Assembly: GCF_918797505.1 (NCBI RefSeq)
Contig: NC_092793.1
Location: 46,612,243 to 46,676,242, forward strand
Source: Bemisia tabaci
Taxonomy: Eukaryota; Arthropoda; Insecta; Hemiptera; Aleyrodidae
Direction of reading: 5' to 3'
DNA length: 64,000 nucleotides
Each line of letters opens with the position of its first letter. Within the stretch, counting starts at the first letter, position 1. A program made the position numbers and the translations under genes. Shown piece after piece: positions 45,976-57,205 of the stretch. The notes below the pieces were generated by a model. That model made no database searches, was not told where the DNA came from, and saw only the letters and a list, made by a program, of their open reading frames with translations.

Positions 45976-46521
45976 CGGTAAATGGGAGCACTGTGTCGGT
46001 TACTTTTCCTCACTGTGCGTCTGGTCGCAAAGGCGTTGTTGATGGGTCTTATCGGCGCGCTAAATGCGATAAACACCTCGAGGCGAGTTTCCCCTAACTC
46101 AGATCCCGATGTGCGTCGGGGACCCCGGACCATTAACCGCTCGTAAAATGTAATAGTTTCATTGTGCGCGGATCAAAGAGGTGTCAACCGGTTCCTCATC
46201 TCGTTGCTTCTGGCAGTACGGCCGCGCGCGTCGTGGTGAAGCGTGTGCTAGTTACGGCCGTTTACAAATTGGGTACAAGTTCCATTAGCGAAGTCCCGAG
46301 CTTTGTGCGAATGGGAATGTAAAAGCTGCGGGTCAGAGGAGGAATTTGAACCTGATGCTCCCAACAGGAGGCAATAAATGCAGGCGGGGGCTGCACTGCC
46401 GTGCTGAGGAAAAATTACGAATGGACATTCGAATGTTGCCAAATGTTCTCCGGTAAAATGATTATTTTTGAGGAAAGTTAAGACTATTTCCCCTTGAAAT
46501 TTTCAGGAGCTTCAGGTAAAG

Positions 46522-47077
46522 TGGACCACTATGCACAAGGTACAAATTTAAGGATTCTGATACATGTACCTTAACCAGAATTTCACGTAAAATACGATTC
46601 TTACATCGAAAATTACCGAAATTATTTCTTATCTAAGATATTAACGTTTCTATTTAACATTGGAAAGGGCAATTTGAATTGCCGGATCACACGAAACTCA
46701 ATACTCTACGTGAGTTCAATCGCGTACTACAACGGTTTCGGAAGGCCTCTCAATCCAGCACTGTTCATTTCCCACCCTGTGTTGTTCAAACTATCAACAA
46801 CTTGCTACTGCTGAGCCAAAGCGTCACGATTGAGGCTGCTAGAATTTCATATTCGAGAGTGTCATGGTAATTGTTAGTGTGCGATTTGACTCAGCACGTA
46901 TAGACCATTGAGTTTTCAAGAGAGGGATGTTTGAATTCACGCGTCAAGAAACATTAAATATATTGATTATGAGTTAATTTCGGTCATTTTCGTTGCGCTA
47001 ATCGTGTTCTACGTAAAATTTTAGTGATGAAACATGTATCAGAATGCTTTAATGGCACTACCTTGTCTAGTGGTCCA
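46522..47077. mobile_element. Family B element nested in A
   Basis: TGGACCACTATGCACAAGGT pairs with ACCTTGTCTAGTGGTCCA. GATTCTGATACATGTA and ACATGTATCAGAATGC are inverted a little further in. About 556 bp without coding capacity. Confidence 0.82.
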
Positions 47078-47130
47078 TTGTGAAAAAAATTATCTGAAAA
47101 AATGGAAGGAAACAATTCATAAATTCACTT

Positions 47131-47356
47131 CACTGGAAAAAAAAACACATTGGATCTAAAGTCCAGACTCTTGAAAACATTGAAAAGAAAAAACACTCTT
47201 GATTCAATCGAACTTTTGCTTGAATCAAAACGAAATCCGCTCAAATTAAGAGGCTTGGTTCTTGATTTAAGCTAGATTCTGATTGAATCAAGAGTACTTT
47301 TTCTTGTCGATGTTTTTAAGAGTCTGGACTCTAGATTCAATGTGTTCTTTTTTCTT
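47131..47356. mobile_element. Family C fold-back nested in A
   Basis: It starts CACTGGAAAAAAAAACACAT and is palindromic through TCCAGACTCTTGAAAAC. The right end reads CAATGTGTTCTTTTTTC but lacks the terminal CCAGTG, so it is slightly truncated. Confidence 0.82.
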
Positions 47357-47437
47357 GTTGGAAATCCGAGTTTTATCGAATAAAATTTGGCAACTGACGA
47401 AGGTTCATACGGCGTTTTGCCTTAACACGGCAGTGCA

Positions 47438-49270
47438 CCAGTCCTCGCGACGCCACAGATGGACAGGGAAACGTTTACTCTGCCGCGATAGCGAAGAGAG
47501 TAAGTGCATTTCTGTACGAGCCATGGTTAGCACATGATTTTATGTGTCTCAAGGTTCATCTCAGCGTGCAGTTACTGCTCTCTTCGCTATCATGGCATTG
47601 GGTGCTTCTCTCCGCACCCATGCGAGAGGAGCACGAGAGAAAACAAACATACTCTCAGTGGTTGGTTCCTGGGAGCTGTCAACTCGCCACACGTCATTTG
47701 GATGGCCAATTTGAAAAACGGCACGTGTCCATCGAGCGTTCCTGAGATCCTACGACTTTGCCGCTCGTTTAATTAATACCGCATACAAATTAACTTTACT
47801 TGGCGGAGAATACTCAGGAAAAGTTTTTACTTTCGTTTTCACAATGACAATGATTAACGGCTTACGGCTTAACAGCTTAAACTTTCGTAAAAAATTTGGC
47901 TCAAGTTAACTGCATCTACGGAGTGAAAAATTTCCATAGTTGAAAATCTTAGTAACGCAAAATGGATCGCATTTAGCGAAAAGGAATACCAGCTTGATTA
48001 CAGTGTTTTCAAAATCGTGAATTTTCTTCGTTCCTTTTAAAAAGACTGAATATGCGTACAGTATTAAATAATTTACACGATTATTTTCCCTTAAAATTGA
48101 CAGTTTTTTTGATGGGAAACATTTTCCTACAAAACAAAAGTAATTTTCTACTCTGGAAGATTTTTTAGATAATTATGAAGAAGCAACATTTTTACAACAC
48201 TGTAATTTTATTGTGCTGGTCCCTTTTTGCTAAATGCGATCGAAATAGCCTTATGCTTTAAAAAATAAAAAATAAATAAAAAAAAATAAAAAAAATAGAG
48301 GAAGAAAAGGTCATTTGTACATCTTTGAATTAGCGTGCACAAAATCTGAGGGTTACCCTTTTTTTAAAATTTTCTCTCTGAGCAGTACAAATGGTGTACG
48401 ATTGAGAACAAATAATCTTTTCAATGGCTATACTTAAAGAGAGTTGTGCCCGTTCATTGATAATTGGGACTGGGACATAATATTGGCTTTAGAATTCTTT
48501 CCTTGGGTTTACAGCTTGGTTATAACTCTTCAACAAAGACAAACTGCGTAAAACCATAGAAACTATGGTAAAGCTTACGGTCCACCTAAGAATTTTGATA
48601 CGTCATCATTTTGCGTCCGTAATGAAGCTAAAGGATGTAAGCTCTGACTGTTGTATTGTTTGCAAAATAACAACGTGTCGTTTGAATTTTTCAATGTAGC
48701 ATTTCGCTGCCAAAATGGGACATTGTTTGAAATATTGCTTCATTCACCGGGACTTTTGCTTCAACTGGGATTGAAAAAAAAATCGAAAATAGCCACATTA
48801 GCAACGATTCGAAATCGAAGACCAGCCATAAAGATAACATATTGTGTGATTATTTTCTTGATTATTCGAGTGGATTTTGCTCACCCACTGTTAGTGCGAA
48901 AACCGCGCTACAGGGTGTAAAAAGCGCTCTCATTTTTCAAACTCGAACTGAAATGTGATAACATAGACATCAAAATATTGCAGTTTTAGTCAAAAATTTC
49001 ATGTCCGACCTCTCTAATTGACTCGATCCACTGTGCGCCGGACGTTCGCCCGAAAGAAGGAGGAGGAGGAAGGGAAGTAAATAGAGGGAAGGAACGACGG
49101 AAGGAGAGGAAAGGACGCTTATATTATAATTGGTGGACGAGATGGACTCAAACTGCTCATTAGATTCTTTAAAATATTGAATGTTTTCTGAGGAAAGCCA
49201 TCCAAACCACCCCTCCGCCCACCTCCCTTGTTCGAAGTGTCGGAATCTGCCTATGAGCCGTTAGCATCAT
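47438..49270. other. No supported gene
   Basis: Contains an A-rich (AAATA)n stretch at about 48258-48297 and a half copy of family N at 48965-49042. The 89-codon frame at 48651-48920 is AT-rich and shows no family motif. Confidence 0.4.
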
Positions 49271-49582
49271 CACTGGAAAAAAAACACACATTGGATCTAG
49301 AGTTCAGACTCTTGAAAACATTGATAAGAAAAAAGACTCTTGATTCAATCAGATTTAAGCTTAAATCAAGAACCAAGCCTCTTAATTCGAGCGGATTTCC
49401 TTTCGATTTAAGCTTAAATCTGACTGAATCAAGAGCCCTTTTTCATCAAGAACCAAGCCTCTTAATTCGAGCGGATTTCCTTTCGATTTAAGCTTAAATC
49501 TGATTGAATCAAGAGCCCTTTTTCTTGTCAATGTTTTCAAGGGTCTGGACTCTAGATCCAATGTGTTTTTTTTTTTCTAGTG
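49271..49582. mobile_element. Family C fold-back with an internal 80-bp tandem duplication
   Basis: The ends are CACTGGAAAAAAAACACACA and TTTTTTTTTCTAGTG. The segment starting ATCAAGAACCAAGCCTC occurs at 49365-49444 and again at 49445-49524 with about one base changed. This accounts for the extra length over the usual 230 bp. Confidence 0.9.
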
Positions 49583-50204
49583 CACCCAAGCAACGCTCCT
49601 GCCTTGTGTGATAATCAAGAGAATCGCAGCGTTTGTACTGGCAAGAACATCTCCCTTTGGAGACGCGAAATATTCCCCAGTCACGCCGACGATGACAGAC
49701 AGCGATGGAACAACGCGAAGAAGCGCCACCGAACGCACTGGCGGAATTCCAGGAGGCGGCGCGGGCGGCTGAGATGCAAAGAGCCGGCGAGCATGAAGAC
49801 ATTAAATGTCACTTAGAGTGTGCAATTTGAGATAACGAAGAATGATTTATCGTCGGTGGTGATTTCGTAGCATGACCATTCATATTCGAGCGGGTGATGA
49901 GTGAGCGCACGCGCGGGGCGTAACGCCAACTCAATTGTCCGCTTCACGCTCCGTGCTGTGCCTCGGAAATCGGAATGCACCAGACACAGGAAACCCGTGT
50001 GGTCCAGCCGAATAAAGTTTCCGCTTTTGCAAAAACTCCGGTGGCTATTTTTCAAGTGATTTTTCCGCAGAATTGAATACCAATTGGGCGAAAATGAAAA
50101 AAAATAAAAAACAAGCGGGAAAGCTCTAATACGTAGGTATTACAGAAGCGCTCAGCAAAGGGAAAAGTACGGTACCCGAATTACAAGTACAGGATTGAAA
50201 GAAA

Positions 50205-50585
50205 AAGATGAGGCTCAAAAGCTGTTTTTCTATGGTAACGGTAACACATTGGCTGCGTCTTATGGAGGCGAATTTTAACAGATTCGGAAAAAGGCATCGT
50301 GCCATCGTGCATGACATTATGACAAAACAACTCATTTGGTGTGGTCATGTCCAGAGAATGGCAGGAGACAGGTTGCCGAAGAAGGTCCTCGATTGGGTTC
50401 CTCCTGGGAGAAGACGCAGAGAGCGCCCAATGAAAGGTTGGAGGTAGGGGATTGAAGCGGAAATGTTAAGGTGCTCAATGCCCCAAGATTTGTGGTTTGA
50501 AAGAGAGCAGTGGAGGTTAGGAGTCGTAGAGCGCGAGGGAGTGCTGTAAAGCGACTTATATGTATGAATGTATGTATGTATGGAA
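50205..50585 (+). pseudogene. 3' end of a LINE retrotransposon, decayed
   Basis: The plus-strand frame at 50208-50447 encodes LIWCGHVQRM followed by LPKKVLDWVPPGRRRRERP. This is the hallmark C-terminal tail found after the reverse transcriptase domain of RTE/CR1/Jockey-like non-LTR elements. After GWR an in-frame TAG interrupts a reading frame that otherwise continues GIEAEML and EREQWRLGVVEREG. A short TGTATGTA microsatellite follows at about 50565-50580, typical of a LINE 3' end. The reverse transcriptase itself is absent: a 5'-truncated dead copy. The clade is not resolvable from this fragment. Confidence 0.85.
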
Positions 50586-51299
50586 AAAGGCATCACCGGC
50601 GGAAAAAAGTTCGGATGAAAAGAACTCAAGTCCTGGACTTTCAGGCGTAATAATAATATAACTAAACTTCCCAGAAAAAAAAAAATTGGGAATGTTACTT
50701 ATTTAATCCACTAATTTATATTTAATAACGTTAGAGGGGGTTTAAAGTACTAGTAGCAAGTAAAAAGAAAATTCTGAGAAATGCATACTGCAATTTGCTG
50801 TATTACTATTAAGTGAGTCTATGCACTTGGTGCACATGCACATTCGGGTTGATAATCTATCTAATCGGTCTCATAGTCATGTATGACAATAGATCTTCGG
50901 CTTGTCTCTTATTAATACTGACCCGCTGTCTATTTAGCGATTAGTGTCACGGACCCAAGTTTACCGTGCCACTCATTTCGATCCCGCTGACGCAATGCGT
51001 CACGAATGCCTCGCGGTATATATCTGAGAACCTTCTGGCGTTACTTCTCGTCGACCGGTGATGAAAATTAGTGTCTCGGGGATGGATTGAGCCGATTCAA
51101 GGGAATCTAGATGTCTCCTCATTATTCCGTGCCAAATTGGGTCATTGTCCGAGTTTTCGTCCGGTCATGCGACCGAACCCGCGGACTGTCCGCTGTTTCA
51201 CTCTCCGTAGCAAGGTTGAGGCCCTTCCCCATGCGACTATTCTCGAGGGCCACCGTTGCGTCGATCCGCTACCGACCCGCAGAATTGTTGGACGTATTT

Positions 51300-51411
51300 C
51301 TGTCAAACGGAACCATGTGCATTATGACGTGAGCCCTGTTATGCATATATTCTTATGGGTCTCAGGGCTCATGTCTTAATGTACATAGTTCCATTTGACA
51401 GAGATACGTCC
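51300..51411. mobile_element. 112-bp palindromic element, GGACGTATTTCTG ends
   Basis: GGACGTATTTCTGTCAAACG pairs with CATTTGACAGAGATACGTCC. ACGTGAGCCCTG and CAGGGCTCATGT are paired near the centre. The core GAGCCC/GGGCTC is shared with family L. Confidence 0.85.
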
Positions 51412-52782
51412 TATTGACTCTTACCGTTTTCGGATCCGATAACAAATGAATAATGAGTCAAGTGTGAGCGAGGACAGTCCGCGTAAGGAAGCTGTTACCA
51501 GTAGCTAGGAGTAGCACTGACGACAACTCCTTGGTGGCTACGATGAGGGGAAAAATGTCATTATGATCCATGTTACCGAAGAGAGTATGCGGTGAGTGCA
51601 AAAATTAAGTTTTGAGGAAAAGGACCTGGCAACGTATCAAGCCCACAACACTAGACAATTTTCTCCAAAAATCTTCATTCTTTGTGACTACCCCTCCCCC
51701 TACCCTGTGTAAATTTATGACCGTAACACCCCCCCCCCCCCCCATGAACCAGTCTAGTTGGCCAAGATAGACACGCCGCTGAACAAACTTTTCCTTTTCC
51801 GGTAGCTGGAAAGTCGAAAAACACACATGGAAGCTCGGAGACTTAAACGCAGCGGTAGAAAAGTAAACCATTTCATGACGTGATAGCGACCCATCCATGA
51901 AGAAGCCAAACTGTTTTTGAGTCCGCATTCTACCAACTATTTCAAACCGAGGATGAAACATCACGAAGAGACCTTGCAAAACTAGGCTTGCATATTATTA
52001 AGAAATTTGCCAGAGGACTCAACGGTGAGGCGTTTGAAGACAGGCGTGGTCCGCGGACCTCGGAGTGACGTCAGTTGCTCAATGGAAGGCGAGTTCTTTG
52101 AGAGTGGCACTGCACATCCGGCGCACGTCCGATTTCCGACCCATCCAATCACGTGCTGAGTTGTCGCATCACCCATCTAATGATCCTAGTTCCAAGGTTA
52201 ACACCCACTACCGCCAGAAAACTTTTAGTTTGGTAAGTGAAAGGAAGGTGTAATAGCTCAGGGACTGTACAAAAAACATAAAAAACACAGAAAGAACACT
52301 AAGTCACAATCCGAGCGGGCCTCGGAGGGCCGCCAGATCGAGCCTCCGAGGCTCGATCGGAGAGGGTTTGACTATAGGAGAAAGCAAAAAACTCACCCTC
52401 CGAAGGGATGAAAACTTAGGAAATACTCACATTGTCTCAAGACGAAAAGCTAGCGACGCGGTCTCGACAACGGAAAAATCTTGGACCGAGAACTCCCACC
52501 AATCAGGTGCCGTCTAAGTACATATTTCATCAGGTATACTTATAAGGAGCTCAATATCCAACAAAATTAAACATACAATTACATTCATTCGTTTTGTTCC
52601 TCACTACCCATTACGTTGCATTTAATAAACTAAATGAAGTTTTTAAAATTGTGCGACCTCTGACAGTGGCGCCTGAAGCCGAAATGCATGAGGTTTATTT
52701 ATTATTTTTTTGTTTGGTTATAAGACAACCAAGGTGATTTCCAAAACCTCCGCGCAGGCACCACAATCCTCAGAGAGATCTG
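51412..52782. other. No supported gene
   Basis: Contains a C run at about 51728-51743 and a small perfect hairpin GATCGAGCC...GGCTCGATC at 52337-52359. The ORFs are short and unrecognised. Confidence 0.4.
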
Positions 52783-52910
52783 CTGTAATATTACTGGTTA
52801 CCCGTCGCTTTTTAGAATAATTTTAGTTAGCTTATAATGCTAACTAAAGCTAACACTATAAGCTAACTAAAACTCTTCCAAAAAGAGACGGGCAATTAGT
52901 AATATTACAG
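52783..52910. mobile_element. Hairpin MITE, CTGTAATATTACT ends
   Basis: CTGTAATATTACTGGTTACC and its partner ending AGTAATATTACAG form arms of about 55 bp including TTTTAGTTAGCTTATA/TATAAGCTAACTAAAA. The loop is about 20 bp. No target duplication evident. Confidence 0.82.
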
Positions 52911-53592
52911 GGTGCCCGTCCCCCCCCCCTGAAGTTGATAAAATATACATTTTTAGCATATTCTCCGAAGGAAATTCGCTATTGCGTTTTGTCATTAGAT
53001 CTTACTTCAAAACATTTATAGTTGCTCGTAACCAACACAATCCACCAGCCCCCAGAACACACTATTTATAATGTATCTATTATCAAAACACTAATCGATT
53101 AATTTGTGATCTTTAAGAGTAAATCCGATGTTAGCAACATTACTTGTAGCTGGCAACAGATCTCGTGTTGATTCCTTTGTGTGGCCTCCTTGCGAGAGAC
53201 CGCTCTGATGCGCTTAGGCGGGGAGTTTCGCTGAACTTGGGTCACGTCACGAAAACCAACTTAACGTCACATCTGACAGTCGTAATGAGGGGAATGACGA
53301 CTGTAAGCTGATTTGCACGACCTTATAACAATTCTCATCGGTGCAGTGAAAACGAGCTTTTCGGTACGCCCGCCAGCGCGGGAGTTCGATCGAGGCTTTC
53401 TCTGTATGGGTTCCATAACCGTCAGTGACCGTTCATTTTGTCCACGGGAGCGATATTCTCACTCGATCAACTCGAACGAGGAGTGGTCATGGAAGGCTCC
53501 GAGGCCAAGTAGCGCAAGTGCATTCAAAGCATGGCGATGGCTAAAGTCAGAAAATTCGCATCACCACTGCGGCGTTTCAAAATGTCCACGTT

Positions 53593-54147
53593 CATAGGCG
53601 GAAATAGGGGGGCGGAGGGGGTCCCGCCCCCCACAATGCTGCTCGGCCCCTTCCAAAAAATTTCAAGGACCCAAGCTACTATTAACTTTATGGTAAAAGG
53701 AATATGGAATGTAATGATTATGAGCTTAATCCTAATATAATCGATCAATGATGTCAGAAAAATGATAATTACTCGCAAAGAGAGCAGCTTCCTCCGAGTA
53801 TGGAACGTGGGAGGTAGTTTGACTATATCCGGTGGTTTTTCGTGCATTTTAGCGCATTACTTGTTCTCATGAGAGTTAAATTAAGATGAATTAAATTAAA
53901 CTCCACAGTAAGATATGATATTTCTAAAAACAAGTTAGCAAAATTTAATATTTAATTCCATTTAATTTGTTATTGAGAATGGCTTTAAATTGCTTTCAAG
54001 ACGTTCCAATTTTCAAAAATTTTCCGGGGGAGGCTCCCCGGACCCCCCTCTGCAGCTGGGGGAGTCCCCCCAGACTCCCCTTAGCCCAAGTTCTATATCC
54101 TTCTGTGCCCCCCCCCCCCCCACAGAAAATTCCTAGTTCCACCCATG
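53593..54147. mobile_element. hAT-like element with near-perfect 8-bp target duplication
   Basis: Left CATAGGCGGAAATAG pairs with right CTAGTTCCACCCATG. TCCACGTT precedes it (53585-53592) and CCCACGTT follows (54148-54155), a 7/8 match. The subterminal regions are extremely G- or C-rich. 555 bp, no coding capacity. Confidence 0.78.
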
Positions 54148-54155
54148 CCCACGTT

Positions 54156-55140
54156 CAATTTATTTTTAAGAACACTGACCGATCATGACAACGAGTCTGT
54201 TGCAAATTTCAGCTGGAGCAAAAAGAAGAGTCACGAGACATGGATTTCGACTTGAATTTTGGGGAGATTATATATGAGGAGAGAAATGTCTAAAGGTGGT
54301 TTTTTCACCTAAGCAATGTTTAAAATACATTCCTGACGTTCAATTTTGTTTTATTTTTCAGGAGGACATACAATAGCGTATTCGATACATATGCCAATTA
54401 TTATATTTACAATCTAAAAATGTCCCTCGTCGGTTAAAAATTGAAAGTAAAAGCAGCAGGACGGAACGCATCTGATGAGAACAGAGACCTTTAATAATTA
54501 AACATGTTTCGAATGAAAGTTCCTTAGATAAGAAACTATCTTCATGTTGGCAATGGGCTTGACTTTTGCGTCCGATCCTATCTCAGCTGGAGAGGAAGAA
54601 TGAAAGTCAACTCCCGTAACAGGTTTAGTTCGTTTCTGGCTTCAAATTCAGTGCGGGAATTTGTATCCGACGGACTGCGTCCAGTTCTACGTTTTATTTT
54701 TCAGAACTTTTGACCTTTCAAGACGGACGCGACGGAGCGAGCAATCTGCGGAAGGATAGAGCACGGCCAACTGGATCTGCCATGGATGAGGTAAATAATT
54801 ATTTCCCTTGAAGCGCCCTCACGGCAGGGCTCACACCTCATACGCTAGGACCATCCTGGCAGCTGGAAGGAGAGAAAGGACGCAATATTGCCAAAAGTTC
54901 ATGAAAGGAACTATTTATATGAAATGTCTTTTAATCGGGCAACATTCAACGTCAATTTGTGTGGAGCACGTTGGGGGGGGGGGGACATGTTGGGGCATAG
55001 AAAATATCGGTTGCCAAAATGCAAAACCACGCATCTTCATTTCGGTTTTTTAAAATCTGACCTTTTTTTTCATTTTCAAAATAAACTTCAAGGAAATAGG
55101 TCTCAGTTTGATCCGGCCATAGATCAAGCTTCTTCCGTCT
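54156..55140. other. No supported gene
   Basis: Anonymous AT-rich sequence with a G run near 54971-54983. No repeat boundaries identified. Confidence 0.35.
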
Positions 55141-55300
55141 GATGGCGATCTTGCAAGTTGAATATAGTGTTTTTTCTCCATTTAAATCCATTAAAAATAT
55201 CGATTTCAGATGAGGACAGCTGCCGCAGTAAGAATCGATTGTTTTCCATACATTTAAATGGAGGAAAAACAGAGTTGCCAACTTTCAAGAATCGCCATTG
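55141..55300. mobile_element. Family F MITE
   Basis: GGCGATCTTGCAAGTTG pairs with CAACTTTCAAGAATCGCC. The CCATTTAAATCCATTAAA and AATCGATTGTTTTCCATAC blocks match the copy at 5971. Confidence 0.72.
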
Positions 55301-55370
55301 CCTCGGATCACCCTGTATTCTGATGCACCTTGCAATTATCAAACATATTTTGCTGCTGTCAGATAACTAA

Positions 55371-55603
55371 CACTGGAAAAAAAAGTAGCTTGGATCTAGA
55401 ATCTAGACTCTTTAAAAAATTGACAGGAAAAAAAAAAACTCTTGATTCAATTGGACTATTTGCTTGAATCAAAAGGAAATATGCCTAAATCAAGAGGCTC
55501 GGCTCTTCGATTCGAGGAAAAATCAGATTGAATCGAGAGTATTTTTTCTTGTGAATATTCTTAAGAGTCCGGACTCTGGATCCAAGCGATTTTTTTTCCA
55601 GTG
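55371..55603. mobile_element. Family C fold-back, diverged copy
   Basis: CACTGGAAAAAAAAGTAGCT and its partner ending TTTTTTTCCAGTG, 233 bp. The outer CACATT of other copies is changed to TAGCTT/AAGCGA on the two sides. Confidence 0.85.
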
Positions 55604-56191
55604 AAATAGACTCTAAAACGGAGAAGCAGTTAATTTTTAAGCATTTCCTTGTGCGGACCTCAGCGGACAATGAGGACGAAGCCTCGGGCCCATTCTCGTT
55701 AACTTGACCAGAAATCCTCCTCGGTGCAACGGTATACGCGCAAAGGCTTTGATCCTGATCGGGCCTCGTGAGAATAGCCAGAATACCGCGGTTGGCGTTC
55801 CTCGGTTCCCAGATCGAGTTTCTTGCCAGGGTAACCGTTAGCAAAGGTGGCGACGCGATACTGCAACGACCCGGCAGTCACAACCTCGCAACCGGCAACC
55901 GGTCCGGACCAGATTCAGCATCAGCGCACGGTTTTGCGATCAGGTTTCAGCGCATCGCTGCATCGTCGAGCCTCTTATTCAACTTGCCTTACGTCGCTCT
56001 ATACTTTGCGCTGTGCTCTAGAGGAGGGCTATCGATACGGACCGAAATCATCCCGATCCCGGAACATCGATATTATGCCGTCGACGACGTAGATTGGGCC
56101 TCTGGTCAAGGTATGGAAGAGAACACTGCACTACGCAACGCCCTCTCTCTTCAAAATTCTTGGCGATATGGCCTGCCTCAAAAGATATCAA
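55604..56191. other. GC-richer anonymous segment
   Basis: Long frames are open on both strands (up to 174 codons from 55768, running into the B fragment), but composition explains them and no domain is recognisable. I do not call a gene. Confidence 0.4.
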
Positions 56192-56345
56192 TGGACCACT
56201 ATACAAGGCACGAAGTTAAGCACTCTGATACATGTTTCCTGGCCAAAATTTCACGTAGAACGAGATTTGTGCAACGAAAATTACTGGAATAGACTCCTTA
56301 TTAAGATATTCAATGTTTCTTGACGTGTGAATTCAAACCCCTCAC
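56192..56345 (-). mobile_element. Solo end of family B
   Basis: TGGACCACTATACAAGGCAC, ACTCTGATACATGT and CACGTAGAAC-GA match, inverted, the right end of the B element at 46522. The other terminus is missing. Confidence 0.65.
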
Positions 56346-56393
56346 TCATAAAATCACATTTCACACATTTTCAGACTTTTTGAATCAAATTAA

Positions 56394-56889
56394 TGGAGAT
56401 GTTGCATGTGTGAGGAATTTGCGATTTGAACGTTGATTCATATGTAAAAGTTCGCGAGAAACACGATGGTGCCACTGGTTTTCTCTGAAATCATCCCCAA
56501 GCTCAAAAAAGCTCTCAAGTGAGGCCAAAATGGAGGGGATATCCCACGCTATCCTGAGAGTCCACCTCTACATCAAGTCAAACCCTCCATGCAAAGATAG
56601 GGAGCAAATACATTGACAGCCACTTTATTTGGTGACTCTAAAACTGAAAACACGGCAACCCTGCTAGTATATTTGCTCCCTATCTTTGCATGGAGAGTTT
56701 GTGTTGATGTAGAGGTGGACTCTCAGGATAGCGTGGGATATCCCCTCCATTTTGGCCTCACTTTGAGAGCTTTTTTTGAGCTTGGGAGATGATTTCAGAG
56801 AAAACCAGTGGCACCATCGTGTTTCTCGCGAACTTTTACATATGAATCAATGGTCAAATCGCAAATTCCTTACACATGCAACATCTCCA
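56394..56889. mobile_element. 496-bp palindromic element with TTAA target duplication
   Basis: TGGAGATGTTGCATGTGTGA mirrors the right end TGCAACATCTCCA, and pairing continues through most of each 220-bp arm with few mismatches, leaving a short spacer of about 70 bp. TTAA flanks both ends (56390-56393 and 56890-56893), as in piggyBac- and Kolobok-type insertions. It sits in a family A remnant. Confidence 0.88.
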
Positions 56890-56892
56890 TTA

Positions 56893-57014
56893 AACAAAAT
56901 TACCTGAGAAATTGGAAGAAAAATATTCACAAATTTTCTTGATAATTAGTGATTTGTCTAGGAAAATTTGGCAACGCCTGCAGGCTCATACGGCGTTTTT
57001 CCGTAGTACGGCAG
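56893..57014. mobile_element. Right half of a family A element
   Basis: AAATTACCTGAGAAATTGG, GGCAACGCCTGCAGGCTCAT and the terminal GTACGGCAG are standard A blocks. The left half is missing, apparently lost by the B fragment side. Confidence 0.8.
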
Positions 57015-57082
57015 CATTGTCATTTTCCAAAATCGCGCGGCGTGAGGTTAATAGCCCTATTTTTCTTCGGCACACCGTACTT

Positions 57083-57205
57083 TCCTACGCTGCAGGCATA
57101 AGGGCTAACTGCGCTTCAACATGAGCTCTATCCTCCGTAAAACTCCATGCTTTGTAAAGCTCACTTGAAATTTGAGTTACACCTTGACGTCTACAGAGCG
57201 ACAAC
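57083..57205. mobile_element. Family L MITE, weak copy
   Basis: GGCATAAGGGCTAACTGCG pairs loosely with GAGTTACACCTTGACGTC. ATGAGCTCTATCC and AAAGCTCACTTG are the core words. Confidence 0.45.

Larger units (their letters stand above)
46396..47433. mobile_element. Family A element with two nested insertions and TGCA target duplication
   Basis: The A left half starts CTGCCGTGCTGAGGAAAAAT and breaks off in TTCAGGTAAAG at 46521. The A interior resumes at about 47078 with AAAAATTATCTGAAAAAATGG and the right end finishes AACACGGCAG at 47433. TGCA lies immediately outside both ends (46392-46395 and 47434-47437). Elements B and C account for the extra length. Confidence 0.88.

Noticed and set aside
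45729..46097. 122-codon plus-strand frame
   Set aside because: It is mostly the translated AAAAGTTCCGG word repeat.
52783..52910. Integrated geminivirus-like origin
   Set aside because: TAATATTAC lies in the stem, there are no iterons or Rep-like frame nearby, and the structure is an ordinary hairpin MITE.
55768..56292. 174-codon plus-strand frame
   Set aside because: Its C-terminal third is translated family B sequence, the rest is GC-rich DNA also open on the other strand, and there is no motif.
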